64,000 nt of DNA from Mucilaginibacter sp. L294 (GTDB taxonomy: Bacteria > Bacteroidota > Bacteroidia > Sphingobacteriales > Sphingobacteriaceae): NCBI RefSeq assembly GCF_001636615.1, contig NZ_LGEK01000014.1, forward strand, positions 1-64,000, given 5' to 3'. Position numbers and translations under genes: made by a program. Below the pieces are notes generated by a model. It made no database searches. It saw only the letters and a list, made by a program, of their open reading frames with translations, and had not been told where the DNA came from. This document shows, piece after piece, positions 35,739 to 45,512 of the stretch (positions are counted from its first letter, which is position 1; every line of letters starts with the position of its first letter).

Positions 35739-36860
35739 CTATCGGGCCTCAATAACTTGCACCTGGTTGTCCTTAATCAAAAAGTTCACTTTACCTGTAT
35801 TACGAAAAAACTCCAGTATAGCGGCCAGTTTACGCGTACGACTCACTGCCCCGTTAAATTTGATGGCTTTAAGCCCATTATTTTGCCAGGCAAATTGTAC
35901 ACCGTAAATACGGGACACATCTGCCAGGATATCGCCTAATTCCCGGTGGCTGAAAATCAATTTGCCTTGCAGCCAATCAACCGTTTCTTCCAGATCAGCA
36001 TCTTTTACTACAAGCTTATTGCCGGTCACAACTGTTTGTTGGCCGGGTGTTAATAAGACATTTTTACCCGTTGGGTTTAACTGCACACGCACTGATCCTT
36101 CTACCAATGTTGTTGCCACATCGTCTTCGTAAGCACGTATATTAAATTCGGTGCCTATATCTTCAATAGTTTGATTTTTTATATGTACTAAAAATGGATG
36201 CGCCGCGCTATGCTTCACTTTAAAATAAGCCTGGCCGGTTACACTAACCTCGCGCAGCTTACCTTTAAAATTGAGGGGATAGGTAATGCTGGATTGTGCA
36301 TCCAGGTAAGCCTCTGTCCCATCAGCCAGTGTCAGGCTGTATTTATTGCCGCTATTGTTGGTTAGTGTATGGGTAAGTAATTCATTACTATTAGCTATAC
36401 CGGCATCATAACTGATTTCACCATTATGTTGGTGTACCTGCGTACCATCCGCTGCGCGGATATTGCCATTAGCTGACGGATTCAACGCTATTCTTTTGCC
36501 GGTGTTTAAGGTGAGTACCAAACCAGCTCGTTTTGGCACCAGACGTTCGATATTCGTAACCATTTGTTTTTGAGCCGCCTGCCTTTGAAGCAGCGCATAA
36601 CCACCGGTTGCCAGTACCAGCACAATGGAGGCGGCGGCGGCAATGCGGGGCCACATGGGTTTAACAGAGGGCTTAAAATGGACGGGGGCGATCTTGTCCC
36701 AAACCATACCGGCATCGGCTAAAATCTCTGCAGGTTGGTAAGCCTTATCGCTGTCGGGTGAGTATTGAAGCAACCAGGCTTCCATCAAGGCCTTTTCTTC
36801 ATCGGTTGCGGTACCCTTTTCAATGCGTTCTAAAAGCCCTTTAAGTTCAGTTTCAGTCAT
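35739..36860 (-). CDS. FecR-family anti-sigma factor
   Basis: The 373-residue protein has a cytoplasmic N-terminal region (ELKGLLERIEKGTATDEEKA, residues 4-23). A single transmembrane helix follows (AAAASIVLVLATGGYALL, about 70-90), then a FecR domain (NKYSLTLADGTEAYLDAQSS, VSVTGQAYFKVKH) and a DUF4974 C-terminus (LIFSHRELGDILADVSRIYG, FNGAVSRTRKLAAILEFF). It is predicted to sequester the sigma factor encoded 75 bases upstream and to take its signal from the STN domain of the downstream SusC protein. Confidence 0.93.
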   Translation of the reverse strand: MTETELKGLLERIEKGTATDEEKALMEAWLLQYSPDSDKAYQPAEILADAGMVWDKIAPVHFKPSVKPMWPRIAAAASIVLVLATGGYALLQRQAAQKQMVTNIERLVPKRAGLVLTLNTGKRIALNPSANGNIRAADGTQVHQHNGEISYDAGIANSNELLTHTLTNNSGNKYSLTLADGTEAYLDAQSSITYPLNFKGKLREVSVTGQAYFKVKHSAAHPFLVHIKNQTIEDIGTEFNIRAYEDDVATTLVEGSVRVQLNPTGKNVLLTPGQQTVVTGNKLVVKDADLEETVDWLQGKLIFSHRELGDILADVSRIYGVQFAWQNNGLKAIKFNGAVSRTRKLAAILEFFRNTGKVNFLIKDNQVQVIEAR

Positions 36861-36935
36861 ACTATAGCGTGGATCTTATCCTTTTATACTAGTAAGACGA
36901 GCAACTAAGTGCTAACAGGTAGATATAATGAAATT

Positions 36936-37532
36936 TTATTTATGCAGTATAACAAAGTACAGGTAGGCAATGATCCCCAGTTTTACACGCAATATTTTTA
37001 ACGCATTACTTACCTGTTTGCTAACGGTTTGTTCGGCTAAATTCAGCCGTTCGGCAATTTCTTTATGGCTCAGGTGATGTTTACGGCTTAAGTCAAATAT
37101 CTCGCGCATTTTGTGTGGTAAACCGGCAATCTCTTTTTCAATAATAGCGGTCAGCTGGTTTTCGCGGGTGCGGTAGTCGGTAGCTCCGTGAGATTGAACG
37201 GCAAATGCTAAAATAGAAGCAAAGTATTTATCCTTTACCTTATTGTGCACAAACTGGTCTATAATAATGTGGTGAACAGATGTATATAAAAAACCCGCAA
37301 GATTTGTAGTGATTTGAATTTGCTGGCGCCTGGCCCAAAGCCGTGTAAAAACCTCCTGTACGATGTCCCTTGCTTCCTCACGGTTGCGGGTTTTGTTGTA
37401 GGCGTGGTTAAGCAGCGTAAAAACATACCGGTCGTAAATTGCGGTATAGGCTACCTCATCGCCCGATTGTAAAAGGTCGGACAATTCCTGGTCGGTATAT
37501 TTTTGGTACACACTTAAGCCGGGGTAAGCCAT
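36936..37532 (-). CDS. ECF-type RNA polymerase sigma factor
   Basis: The 198-residue protein has region 2 (YDRYVFTLLNHAYNKTRNRE, ARDIVQEVFTRLWARR) and region 4 (LSHKEIAERLNLAEQTVSKQ). It is the first gene of the second SusC/SusD locus and is only distantly related to the sigma factor at 10934, so the two loci should respond separately. Confidence 0.95.
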   Translation of the reverse strand: MAYPGLSVYQKYTDQELSDLLQSGDEVAYTAIYDRYVFTLLNHAYNKTRNREEARDIVQEVFTRLWARRQQIQITTNLAGFLYTSVHHIIIDQFVHNKVKDKYFASILAFAVQSHGATDYRTRENQLTAIIEKEIAGLPHKMREIFDLSRKHHLSHKEIAERLNLAEQTVSKQVSNALKILRVKLGIIAYLYFVILHK

Positions 37533-37856
37533 TGGATAAAGTTATGCAAATAATAAATGAATGTTAAGTTAATTATCAAACATCATACACGTTTAATAAT
37601 TATTTACCGATTACCATTGAACGGAACGGCGCAGGTGCATAAATAAGCAATATCGGTAACTGATCCTTTGTTTTGTTTATTCTTGACGATGACAACCGCA
37701 AAAACATTTTCCGCCTGCCTGCCAAGAGAGCAGCCAGGTTTTAACAGGGTTCCTGACCGTAATTATTAAAAATAAAGGTGACGTAATAACGACCGCCTCA
37801 TTTTTACCCCGCCATGTTATTTTACATCAGGCGATCCTCATACCTTAGCGTTAAAT
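37533..37856. other. divergent intergenic region
   Basis: This 324-base gap lies between the sigma gene (minus) and the ABC exporter gene (plus) and must hold both promoters. It is AT-rich near the sigma gene. I see no certain promoter, operator or RNA element. Confidence 0.5.
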
Positions 37857-39695
37857 ATGGCCAAGCAAAAATTCGCAGGAAAAGCTGCCCCTCAAACAGA
37901 TCTGACTTTCAGGGAGCGTCTTGCCGCGCTGAAGAACCTGCCGGAGCTTTTCCGACTGGTCTGGCTCAGCAGCCCGCAAAAAACAGCTTTGAGTTTCAGC
38001 TTGCGCATCGCGCGTTCAGCCATGCCGGTAGCCTTGCTTTATGTAGGTAAGCTCATTATTGACCAGGTGGTACAACTTAACCGCCACGGTGGTGACCAGC
38101 ATGAATTATGGAAACTGGTGATCATTGAATTCGCATTGGCTGTACTGGCCGATGTGCTGAACCGGGGGATCACCCTCACCGACGGTCTGCTTGGTGACCT
38201 GTTTTCTAATTATACTTCGATGCGGATCATGCGCCATGCAACTACGCTCGACCTTGACCAGTTTGAGGATTCTGTCTTTTACGATAAACTGGAAAGGGCA
38301 AGGCAACAAACCGTTGGGCGTTCCATTTTGCTTTCGCAGGTCATGAGCCAGGTACAGGACCTGATCTCTATGGTTTTCCTGCTTACCGGTTTGATTGCCT
38401 TTAACCCCTGGCTGATCTTGCTATTACTCATAGCGATTATCCCCTCCTTTTTAGGCGAATCCTACTTTAACAGCCAAAACTATGCCCTTACCCGCAGCCA
38501 GACACCCGAAAGGCGGGAACTGGATTATGTCCGTTACCTGGGTGCCAGCGATGAGACCGCAAAAGAGGTCAAGATCTTCGGCCTGGCTGATTTTATCATT
38601 GACCGCTTTAAGTCACTTTCGGATAAATTCTATGCGGACAACAGTAAACTCGCGGTTAAACGTTCTTCATGGGGCACCTTCTTTTCCATATTAGGCAGCA
38701 TTGGATATTACGCTGCTTATGGTTATATTATTTACCAGACCGTTACCGGCAGATCAACCGTGGGCATGCTGACTTTTTTGGCGGGTTCTTTCAGGCAGTT
38801 AAGCACGCTAATGGAAAACATGCTAAACAGGTTCACTACGGTTTCACAGGGTGCTATTTACCTGAACGACTTCCTGGAGTTTTTTGAGATCAAACCAAAG
38901 ATCAGCGTAGCTGTAAATCCTTTACCTTTCCCTAACCCAATCTCAAAGGGCTTCACATTTGAGGATGTAGGTTTCCAATATCATAATTCTGAAACCTGGG
39001 CCAACCGCCACCTTAATTTTACTTTACATCCCGGCGAAAAACTGGCTTTGGTTGGCGAGAACGGTGCGGGGAAAACAACCTTGGTGAAACTGTTGGCACG
39101 TTTATACGACCCCACTGAAGGTCGGATCCTCTTAGATGGCATAGATCTGAAAAATTACCGGATAGAAGACCTGCGGCTGAACTTGGGGATTATTTTTCAG
39201 GATTACCTGCGCTACCAGATGACCTTGTCTCAAAACATCGCTGTCGGCAACATCAGTCAAATCAATAATGAAACCCTGATCCGCAAAGCCGCGCAGGAAA
39301 GCCTCGCGGACGCGCTCGCTGAAAAGCTGCCCGGTCACTATGAGCAGGCGCTCGGGAGACGTTTTAACAATGGCGTTGAACTCTCCGGCGGGGAATGGCA
39401 AAAGGTAGCTTTGGCACGTGCGTATATGAAGGAAGCACAGGTCCTGATCCTGGATGAGCCAACCGCCGCTTTAGATGCAAGGGCTGAATACGAAGTATTC
39501 CAGCGTTTTGCCGAAATGACCAGAGGAAAATCAGCTGTGCTGATCTCTCACCGTTTCTCAACGGCGCGCCTTGCCGACCGTATTTTAGTTTTGGATAAGG
39601 GATCGGTGATGGAGATCGGCACGCATATCGAACTACTGGCAAAGGACGGCCGTTATGCCGAGTTGTTCCGTTTACAGGCCATGGGTTATCAATAG
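37857..39695 (+). CDS. ABC exporter, fused permease and ATPase
   Basis: The 612-residue half-transporter has about six membrane helices in residues 45-325 (for example MVFLLTGLIAFNPWLILLLL) and an ATPase domain. The ATPase has Walker A GENGAGKTTLVKL (near 400), signature LSGGEWQKVALARA (near 508), Walker B VLILDEPTAALD and H-loop LISHRFS. It probably works as a homodimer in the inner membrane. The SGGE signature in place of SGGQ is a known variant. It has no C39 peptidase domain and no adaptor or substrate gene beside it, so the cargo is unknown. Confidence 0.92.
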   Translation: MAKQKFAGKAAPQTDLTFRERLAALKNLPELFRLVWLSSPQKTALSFSLRIARSAMPVALLYVGKLIIDQVVQLNRHGGDQHELWKLVIIEFALAVLADVLNRGITLTDGLLGDLFSNYTSMRIMRHATTLDLDQFEDSVFYDKLERARQQTVGRSILLSQVMSQVQDLISMVFLLTGLIAFNPWLILLLLIAIIPSFLGESYFNSQNYALTRSQTPERRELDYVRYLGASDETAKEVKIFGLADFIIDRFKSLSDKFYADNSKLAVKRSSWGTFFSILGSIGYYAAYGYIIYQTVTGRSTVGMLTFLAGSFRQLSTLMENMLNRFTTVSQGAIYLNDFLEFFEIKPKISVAVNPLPFPNPISKGFTFEDVGFQYHNSETWANRHLNFTLHPGEKLALVGENGAGKTTLVKLLARLYDPTEGRILLDGIDLKNYRIEDLRLNLGIIFQDYLRYQMTLSQNIAVGNISQINNETLIRKAAQESLADALAEKLPGHYEQALGRRFNNGVELSGGEWQKVALARAYMKEAQVLILDEPTAALDARAEYEVFQRFAEMTRGKSAVLISHRFSTARLADRILVLDKGSVMEIGTHIELLAKDGRYAELFRLQAMGYQ

Positions 39696-39901
39696 TGCTC
39701 CTATTGCTATATGGATTAACATCAACCTTCGGAGCAAAAAAAATTCGGCGAAAAGCTTATTATTAACGGCATTTTTTCAATCATCTTTAGAAAGGAAAGG
39801 CGGCGACTAATCAGCTGACGAGCAGGGCGACGATTGTTAGTAGGCACTCAGGCCGGCGAGTATCGTTACGTTTTAAAGGTAACAACTATGTTTCTCCGAT
39901 G

Positions 39902-40771
39902 CTACCTTTCCAATTCCTCCTCCACCCTCTTCTCTATCTTCCCCTTACAGTCATCCAAAAACTTCGTATACCCCAAACGCTTGCGGTTAGCGATCCCCTG
40001 CCAGCGCCGGTGCGCCTTGCCGATCCGTACGCGAAACACATGCTCCAAAAATTCCACAATCTCCGTAATGGACACCTGTCCGTTGTTAAGCTGTCCGGTC
40101 AGCCATATACCATAAGCGATCTCCACTAAGTTTATACTTTCTCCGGTCCATTTCAGGGCACCAACAGGTGCGTTAGATTGAGCCGGCTGTGATGCAGCAG
40201 CTGACCCGCCACTACTGCCATTCAATTCGCTGATCTCATTCTGCAGCCATTGCTCCAACCGCTCAAATGCCATGAACTTACTCCATAACATATCGCAGCA
40301 GGTCGTAAACGTCGGGTCGAGGCCGACCATATCGGGTACCGGGATATCGACGGGTTTGCCGCCCCGCACAAAAAGCAGGTGGTCGAGTTCTTTGAGGTCG
40401 AACTGATAATACGAATACAGGAACTTGTTTTGCTCCAGGAAGCGATGGATATACTTTAACTCCTGTTCGTAAAAGGCTTTTAAAGTTGCCGTATCATTCA
40501 GCGGTCGGGCAGTCTCGATCGTAAAGATCTCCATCGCGAAGAAATGTTCAGCCATAAACTTCGGTTTCTCATATTTAAAAAAGGCGATCTCATCGTCCTG
40601 GTTTTTAAAAGCCGTATCCGCAATAAAGCGTTTCAGTTTTTCGAAAGCTGTTTGGATGCTGTGAAGGGCACCGGTCACTTTGCGAACAGGCAAAGTGCCG
40701 AGTTCAGCGTAGACAGACAGTTCTTGTTCTAATTCAGTAAATAGTTTTTCCGTAAATTTTCTCATCATCAT
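39902..40771 (-). CDS. RteC-family protein
   Basis: The protein is about 290 residues from MMMRKF (the frame reaches 40831). The N-terminal half is helical with an FFKYEKPKFMAEHFFAMEIF segment. The C-terminal half has LKWTGESINLVEIAYGIWLT, then FLEHVFRVRIGKAHRRWQGI and GYTKFLDDC, the landmarks of RteC. In CTnDOT, RteC is the regulator that switches on excision genes; chromosomal members without an element are common and of unknown role. It follows the alpha-oxoamine synthase gene by 72 bases on the same strand. No integrase, relaxase or tra gene is seen nearby. Confidence 0.85.
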   Translation of the reverse strand: MMMRKFTEKLFTELEQELSVYAELGTLPVRKVTGALHSIQTAFEKLKRFIADTAFKNQDDEIAFFKYEKPKFMAEHFFAMEIFTIETARPLNDTATLKAFYEQELKYIHRFLEQNKFLYSYYQFDLKELDHLLFVRGGKPVDIPVPDMVGLDPTFTTCCDMLWSKFMAFERLEQWLQNEISELNGSSGGSAAASQPAQSNAPVGALKWTGESINLVEIAYGIWLTGQLNNGQVSITEIVEFLEHVFRVRIGKAHRRWQGIANRKRLGYTKFLDDCKGKIEKRVEEELER

Positions 40772-40843
40772 ATTTTTTAGATGAAAATGGTTCCACAAAG
40801 AATTGCAGAAACCATCTTCGATGTAAACCAAAAAACATACCTG

Positions 40844-42073
40844 CTATAGCTTAAATTGTCTTTTGATATCCGACCATACGTTCAACACCTCATCCAAATG
40901 CGAGCGCTCATGCAAAGCGGTCACGCCCATGCGGATCCGCGCGTCTTTCATTGATACTGCCGGGTAGTTGATCTGGTTGGCATAAACACCCATTTGCTGC
41001 ATCGCATGGCAGATCCGTGCATTCTTGATCTTATCGCCCACGCGCACCGGGAAGATGGCCGATTGCGTATCGCCGATATTCAGGCCAAGGCCAAGCAACC
41101 CGTGCCGGAAGTAGTCCATATTATCATGCAAAGCGGCCATCCAATACGGCTGCTCGTCCACCAGTTCGATGGCTTTGACGATGGCCAATGCTGCGGGCGT
41201 TGAGCTGGCAGAGAACAGGTGCTGCCTGCTTTGGTACTTCAGGTAGTTGACCATCTCTTTACCAGCTACGACATAGCCGCCAATATGCCCGAACGTTTTG
41301 CTGAAAGTACCGGTAATGAGGTCAACATCGTTCCAGGCATCACAGGCCTCGATCAGTCCGCGGCCCGTTTTACCGATCACGCCGGTACCATGTGCATCAT
41401 CAACCATCAGTTTCGCGCCGTATTTTTTGCAGAGCGTGATGATCTCCGGTAAGGGCGCCAGGTCACCATCCTGCGAGTACACGCCGTCAATGATGACCAA
41501 TACCAGCGGGTGTTTCCCTTTAGATAGCTGCAAGATGTGCTCGTAGGCATCCAGATCATTATGCCTGACGGTTTTTCGGTTCACCCGCTGGCAACCTTCC
41601 AGGACGCTGGTATGCACGCCGGCATCCAGGATCACCAGATCGTCTTTGGTCAGGATGCATTGCAGGGAGGCACTGTTGGAGGTATAGCCGGTCGTATAAA
41701 TGATCGCGTGTTCTTTCCGGAAGAAACCGGCGATCTTTTTTTCCAGCAGCTCGTGGTAATCGTAATGCCCGCCGATGGCCGGGGAGGCTCCTGCCCCGGC
41801 GCCGTACTTCGATATCCCGTCAACGGCGGCTTGTTTGACCAGCGGGTGTTGGGTAAAGCCGAGGTAATCGTTGGACACGAGGCTGATCATTTTTTTGCCC
41901 CCCATCTCGATCACCGGGCCGCAGCCGGTTGAGGTAACCAGCCGGTAATTTAATTGTCCTTTTGCCAGTTGGTCGTCCAGGTACGCCTGGAACATTTTCG
42001 CCCTCCCCCAGGCATCCATGCCCGGGATGTACTCGAAATCCCGGAAACTGTTGTTGTCAAAATTTTGCTTCAT
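40844..42073 (-). CDS. alpha-oxoamine synthase-type PLP enzyme (AONS/KBL/SPT family)
   Basis: The 409-residue PLP enzyme starts at 42073 (MKQNFD); the frame extends upstream to 42187 without family support. It condenses an amino acid with an acyl-CoA or related thioester in known relatives (BioF, KBL, serine palmitoyltransferase). Family marks are SNDYLGFTQHP, the cofactor-contact DDAHGTGVIG (Asp225, His228) and the Schiff-base lysine Lys259 in GTFSKTFGHIGGY. The substrate-binding loop YGAGAGASPAIGG differs from the usual GTGCAGSRF-like stretch of BioF and SPT. The N-terminal KMFQAYLDDQLAKGQLNYR is also its own. The closest function is uncertain, and the linked RteC gene is unusual company. 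Confidence 0.85.
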   Translation of the reverse strand: MKQNFDNNSFRDFEYIPGMDAWGRAKMFQAYLDDQLAKGQLNYRLVTSTGCGPVIEMGGKKMISLVSNDYLGFTQHPLVKQAAVDGISKYGAGAGASPAIGGHYDYHELLEKKIAGFFRKEHAIIYTTGYTSNSASLQCILTKDDLVILDAGVHTSVLEGCQRVNRKTVRHNDLDAYEHILQLSKGKHPLVLVIIDGVYSQDGDLAPLPEIITLCKKYGAKLMVDDAHGTGVIGKTGRGLIEACDAWNDVDLITGTFSKTFGHIGGYVVAGKEMVNYLKYQSRQHLFSASSTPAALAIVKAIELVDEQPYWMAALHDNMDYFRHGLLGLGLNIGDTQSAIFPVRVGDKIKNARICHAMQQMGVYANQINYPAVSMKDARIRMGVTALHERSHLDEVLNVWSDIKRQFKL

Positions 42074-42374
42074 ATTTCTGATGATTTTGAAGCAAAGGAA
42101 TAAGGTATTTGAGCTGGTGAAGAGTGTTAACACCTGGGATACACCAACGCTCCCGTTATCCCGAAGCATATTAACCCGTGAAAACACCTTATGTAAAACA
42201 GAAGCTACAAAAACCTATAAGTGGCTGTTATACGAACAAAGCGATTAAAAACTCAGTTTGTATTGTAGTGTAATTTCCCGCTCTGCGATTTAATTACCTC
42301 ATGTTAATTTCCACTGTGTAAATTTCATTAAATCCGTCGGGTTGATGGTCTTAGATGATGGATCCGTCTTTGCC

Positions 42375-43040
42375 TTAACCTGCTATCATTACCCGTTTAA
42401 AGCGAAGGTACTTATGATCGATAATATCAAAGTCGTATATGATGTTGTGCTCACCTTCGCTGACGTAATCGCCATTTTCATCGTTGCCATTTAGATAGGC
42501 CAGGTTTATAGAAAGCGTCTGGCTATCTTTATTAAAGGTCACAATCATGTAATAGTGGCCGTCTTTGTCGTTAAATTCCGGGCTGTTATTTTCTCCCTTA
42601 TCAAACAGTTTAGCCGATTTTATTCTGAGCAGGCTCCTGACAAATGCAGGCCGGAAAAGCTTAGAGCGATAACGCTCAAAATCCCTTTCAGAAAAAAGTC
42701 CCGGGCCATTTTGAACTTTTTTCAATTCTGCGTCAGTATCAAAAATAGCATACCATATCTGCGTGGAGTCTGCATTAAGCGGAAGGTTGAAATAACTCTT
42801 GAGCTTGGGTATATCTTTGTCATTTACCGCATTGCGAAAGTTTCTAAAATCATCGAGCCATGTATTTACTTCGGGGTACTGTTTTATGGTGCCTGCAAGG
42901 TTAGCAGAGCCAGCAGCCTGTGTTTTATCCGGATTCCTGCTTGTGTCAGATTTAGTTTGTTTGCCAGTACTATTACAGGCAGAAGTTATAGCTAATACGA
43001 TTACAATGCCTGATACATTAAAAAGGGTATGTGTTTTCAT
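42375..43040 (-). CDS. hypothetical lipoprotein
   Basis: The 221-residue protein starts at MKTHTL (a second ATG lies 6 bases upstream). It has a lipoprotein signal with lipobox ITSAC (Cys22) and a Thr/Ser/Lys-rich linker. The rest has a helical part (NTWLDDFRNFRNAVNDKDIP), LPLNADSTQIWYAIFDTDAE and FSERDFERYRSKLFRPAFVR, then strands to YLRFKRVMIAG. No named family is recognised. It is divergent from the rhomboid gene and stands alone. Confidence 0.75.
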   Translation of the reverse strand: MKTHTLFNVSGIVIVLAITSACNSTGKQTKSDTSRNPDKTQAAGSANLAGTIKQYPEVNTWLDDFRNFRNAVNDKDIPKLKSYFNLPLNADSTQIWYAIFDTDAELKKVQNGPGLFSERDFERYRSKLFRPAFVRSLLRIKSAKLFDKGENNSPEFNDKDGHYYMIVTFNKDSQTLSINLAYLNGNDENGDYVSEGEHNIIYDFDIIDHKYLRFKRVMIAG

Positions 43041-43261
43041 AAGCATAAAAGTGGGTGCGGAATAAAATTAAGGCTGCGAATCGTTTTTTACGTCCTGCAA
43101 TCGAAGTAGGATCAGGTTCATGTTTTGAATATTTATTTATTAATAACAGTATAAATGCGTTTTGTTCAATGTTTATTCAGCGGAAGAGATGAACAGTAAA
43201 CTAATAGCAGTAAACAAAAGCTTTCCAGAGCTGTATTATTATTTACCTTTCCTTAAACCAT

Positions 43262-44719
43262 ATGGCAAAATTCGACCAAGACTTTCCAATAACCGGACTT
43301 TCCAAAAAGCAATTTCTGGTAATCGCTTTTGAAACCATTAAATATCTCGGCTGGCGCATCCGGTTTGTATCTGATGCCGGAGTGATTGCCTATACCCAAA
43401 ACAGTGAGTATGCATGGAACGGCGAAATCATCGTTAAGCTGGGAAATGATATGGCTAATGTCCAGTGCGGCCCGATTTCTAACATGGTCAGTGATGCCGG
43501 ACAAAGTGAACAAGCGGTTAATCAATATATTGCTGCTTTTGAAAAGATGAAGTTTGCTATTACGGAAGATGAAATAAGCGAAAAATATAAAGTTTATAAG
43601 AAAGACTTTGTGCCGCCTTATGAAGATATCTTAAAGCCCGATATCAGGCCAAAGTATAGTTTTTCCGGCGGTTATTTATCATTCTTTAAACCAGCCGAAG
43701 GTTATTTTGTAACGCCCATCCTGATTGACCTGAATATTTTAATATTTCTAGCCATGTTGTGCACGGGTGTATCCTTTTTCGAGCCCAGCGCAGTAAGTAT
43801 GATCCGGTGGGGCGCTAATGCAACGTTGGCAACGCCTAATGGCCAATGGTGGCGCTTGATCACCAACTGCTTTATCCATTTTGGATTTTTCCACCTGCTG
43901 ATGAATATGTATGCCCTTGTTTTTGTCGGGCTGTTTTTAGAGCCGTTCCTGGGCAAAGCAAAATTTATAATTGCTTACATGCTTACGGGTATCATTGCAA
44001 GCCTGGCCAGTCTTTGGTGGCACGATCACACGGTTAGTGCTGGGGCATCGGGGGCCATATTCGGGATGTATGGCGTCTTTCTTGCGCTTTTATCAACCAA
44101 CCATATTGAACGCGGGATGCGCAAAGGGCTGTTGGTTAATATAGGCATATTTGTAGTTTATAACCTCGCCTATGGAAGTTTAAAAGGGGGAATTGATAAT
44201 GCAGCGCATATAGGTGGCCTCGTTAGCGGTTTGATCATCGGTTATGCCTTTATGCCATCTTTGAGACAACCGGATAATGTTAAGAGACAATGGCTAACCC
44301 TGTTATTCGTATCTATTGTTGCCATCTGTTTGGCTACTATCGCTTGTTTAAACCTGAGTCAAAGTGACCGGTTTATATATGAAAAAAGGATCGCTGAATT
44401 TAACCAGATTGAAGATAGCGCCTTAACTGCATTAAAAGATGCCGACTATAAGCCGGACGAAACACTTCTCGAAGAACTTCAACAAGGCCTTATTTATTGG
44501 ACTAAGGGTATTAGTCTTGCTAAAGAGCTGGATCATCTGAAACTATCAGATAGGTTACATCGACGCAACCGGCTATTGATTCAATATTGCCAGTTAAGGA
44601 TAGAAAGTTATCAATTAATGGAACAAAATATTAAACTGGGAAAAGGACATACCACCCCAGAATTAAAACAGATTAAAGAGCAAATTACCTCAACTATTCA
44701 TCAGTTACCATCAAGGTAG
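43262..44719 (+). CDS. rhomboid-family intramembrane serine protease with N-terminal extra domain
   Basis: The 485-residue protein has an N-terminal cytoplasmic domain (about 1-125, ITGLSKKQFLVIAFETIKYL). The rhomboid core (about 150-345) contains the WR motif region WWRLITNCFIHFGFFHLLMN, catalytic Ser263 in GASGAIFGMYG and catalytic His316 in NAAHIGGLVSG. A helical C-terminal tail follows (about 375-485). Such proteases cut membrane proteins within the bilayer. The N-terminal domain also survives as a relic at 21745, which indicates a second gene of this type once existed in the region. Confidence 0.93.
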   Translation: MAKFDQDFPITGLSKKQFLVIAFETIKYLGWRIRFVSDAGVIAYTQNSEYAWNGEIIVKLGNDMANVQCGPISNMVSDAGQSEQAVNQYIAAFEKMKFAITEDEISEKYKVYKKDFVPPYEDILKPDIRPKYSFSGGYLSFFKPAEGYFVTPILIDLNILIFLAMLCTGVSFFEPSAVSMIRWGANATLATPNGQWWRLITNCFIHFGFFHLLMNMYALVFVGLFLEPFLGKAKFIIAYMLTGIIASLASLWWHDHTVSAGASGAIFGMYGVFLALLSTNHIERGMRKGLLVNIGIFVVYNLAYGSLKGGIDNAAHIGGLVSGLIIGYAFMPSLRQPDNVKRQWLTLLFVSIVAICLATIACLNLSQSDRFIYEKRIAEFNQIEDSALTALKDADYKPDETLLEELQQGLIYWTKGISLAKELDHLKLSDRLHRRNRLLIQYCQLRIESYQLMEQNIKLGKGHTTPELKQIKEQITSTIHQLPSR

Positions 44720-44859
44720 CAGCATTGCAGTTGGAGCCAATAAATTAAACATACTAAACCCTATTATTGAACAGCAAGTTTGAAAAATTACTTCTAAAAT
44801 CAATTAAAATTATACCGGCAAAGCTTTTGGTAGATTGCAACAGTGAGGAATTCAGCTAT

Positions 44860-45366
44860 CTATTGTTCGAAAAGATCGAACCACCAGTCTCCTCCTTTTA
44901 TAAACAATATGGAAACGATCAGTCCCAGGAAAATGTAAAGTATTATTTGTTTTAATAATAACTTATTCTTTTGTGCTTTCTCAACTGGAAGGCTTTTGTT
45001 CCGGAAAAACAGGACATACCTTAAAATAAAGAACACTAATGCGGTGATAATGCCGGAAGGAATGCCGACAAACACTACTAAAAGCCTTGACCATGTATCC
45101 CATATTGAATAGATATACCAAAAGCTGGCAAATAAAATAGCATTCAGAAAAGTGAACAATAAGTATTGGGTGAAACGAGGTCCGGTAAGGCCATAGAGCA
45201 ATAACAAGATAGCTGCGCCAAGGCTGGTAAACGTCCATTGGTAGTCTGATATATAGGAAGCAATGGAATGCTCCTTGGGATAGATAACAAGGAGGTTTAT
45301 AATAGCAATGACCATTCCGGCTATAAGAATTATTTTTCTGGATTTACTGTAATTAGATATTTTCAT
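44860..45366 (-). CDS. multi-pass hypothetical membrane protein
   Basis: The protein is about 168 residues with five hydrophobic helices (KIILIAGMVIAIINLLVIYP, then SLGAAILLLLYGLTG, LNAILFASFWYIYSI, LLVVFVGIPSGIITALVFF and IILYIFLGLIVSILFI). A basic loop before the last helix carries KNKSLPVEKAQKNK-like residues. It ends GGDWWFDLFEQ. I start at 45366 (MKISNY); an ATG at 45408 adds 14 residues. No family recognised. It is convergent with the rhomboid gene. Confidence 0.7.
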   Translation of the reverse strand: MKISNYSKSRKIILIAGMVIAIINLLVIYPKEHSIASYISDYQWTFTSLGAAILLLLYGLTGPRFTQYLLFTFLNAILFASFWYIYSIWDTWSRLLVVFVGIPSGIITALVFFILRYVLFFRNKSLPVEKAQKNKLLLKQIILYIFLGLIVSILFIKGGDWWFDLFEQ

Positions 45367-45512
45367 AGGTTCAGATTTAGGGGGACGATGCCTAACAAGC
45401 GTATCCATTAACAGGCTTCACTGATTTTACAATATTAATTATATATTTCCTTGCTCAAACAATTACAGGCGAGTTTGTTATTGTAACAATAAACGATCAC
45501 AAACGATATACT

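Noticed and set aside
44767..44955. 62-codon plus-strand frame after the rhomboid gene
   Set aside because: It lacks an ATG start, overlaps the end of the convergent membrane-protein gene and matches no family.
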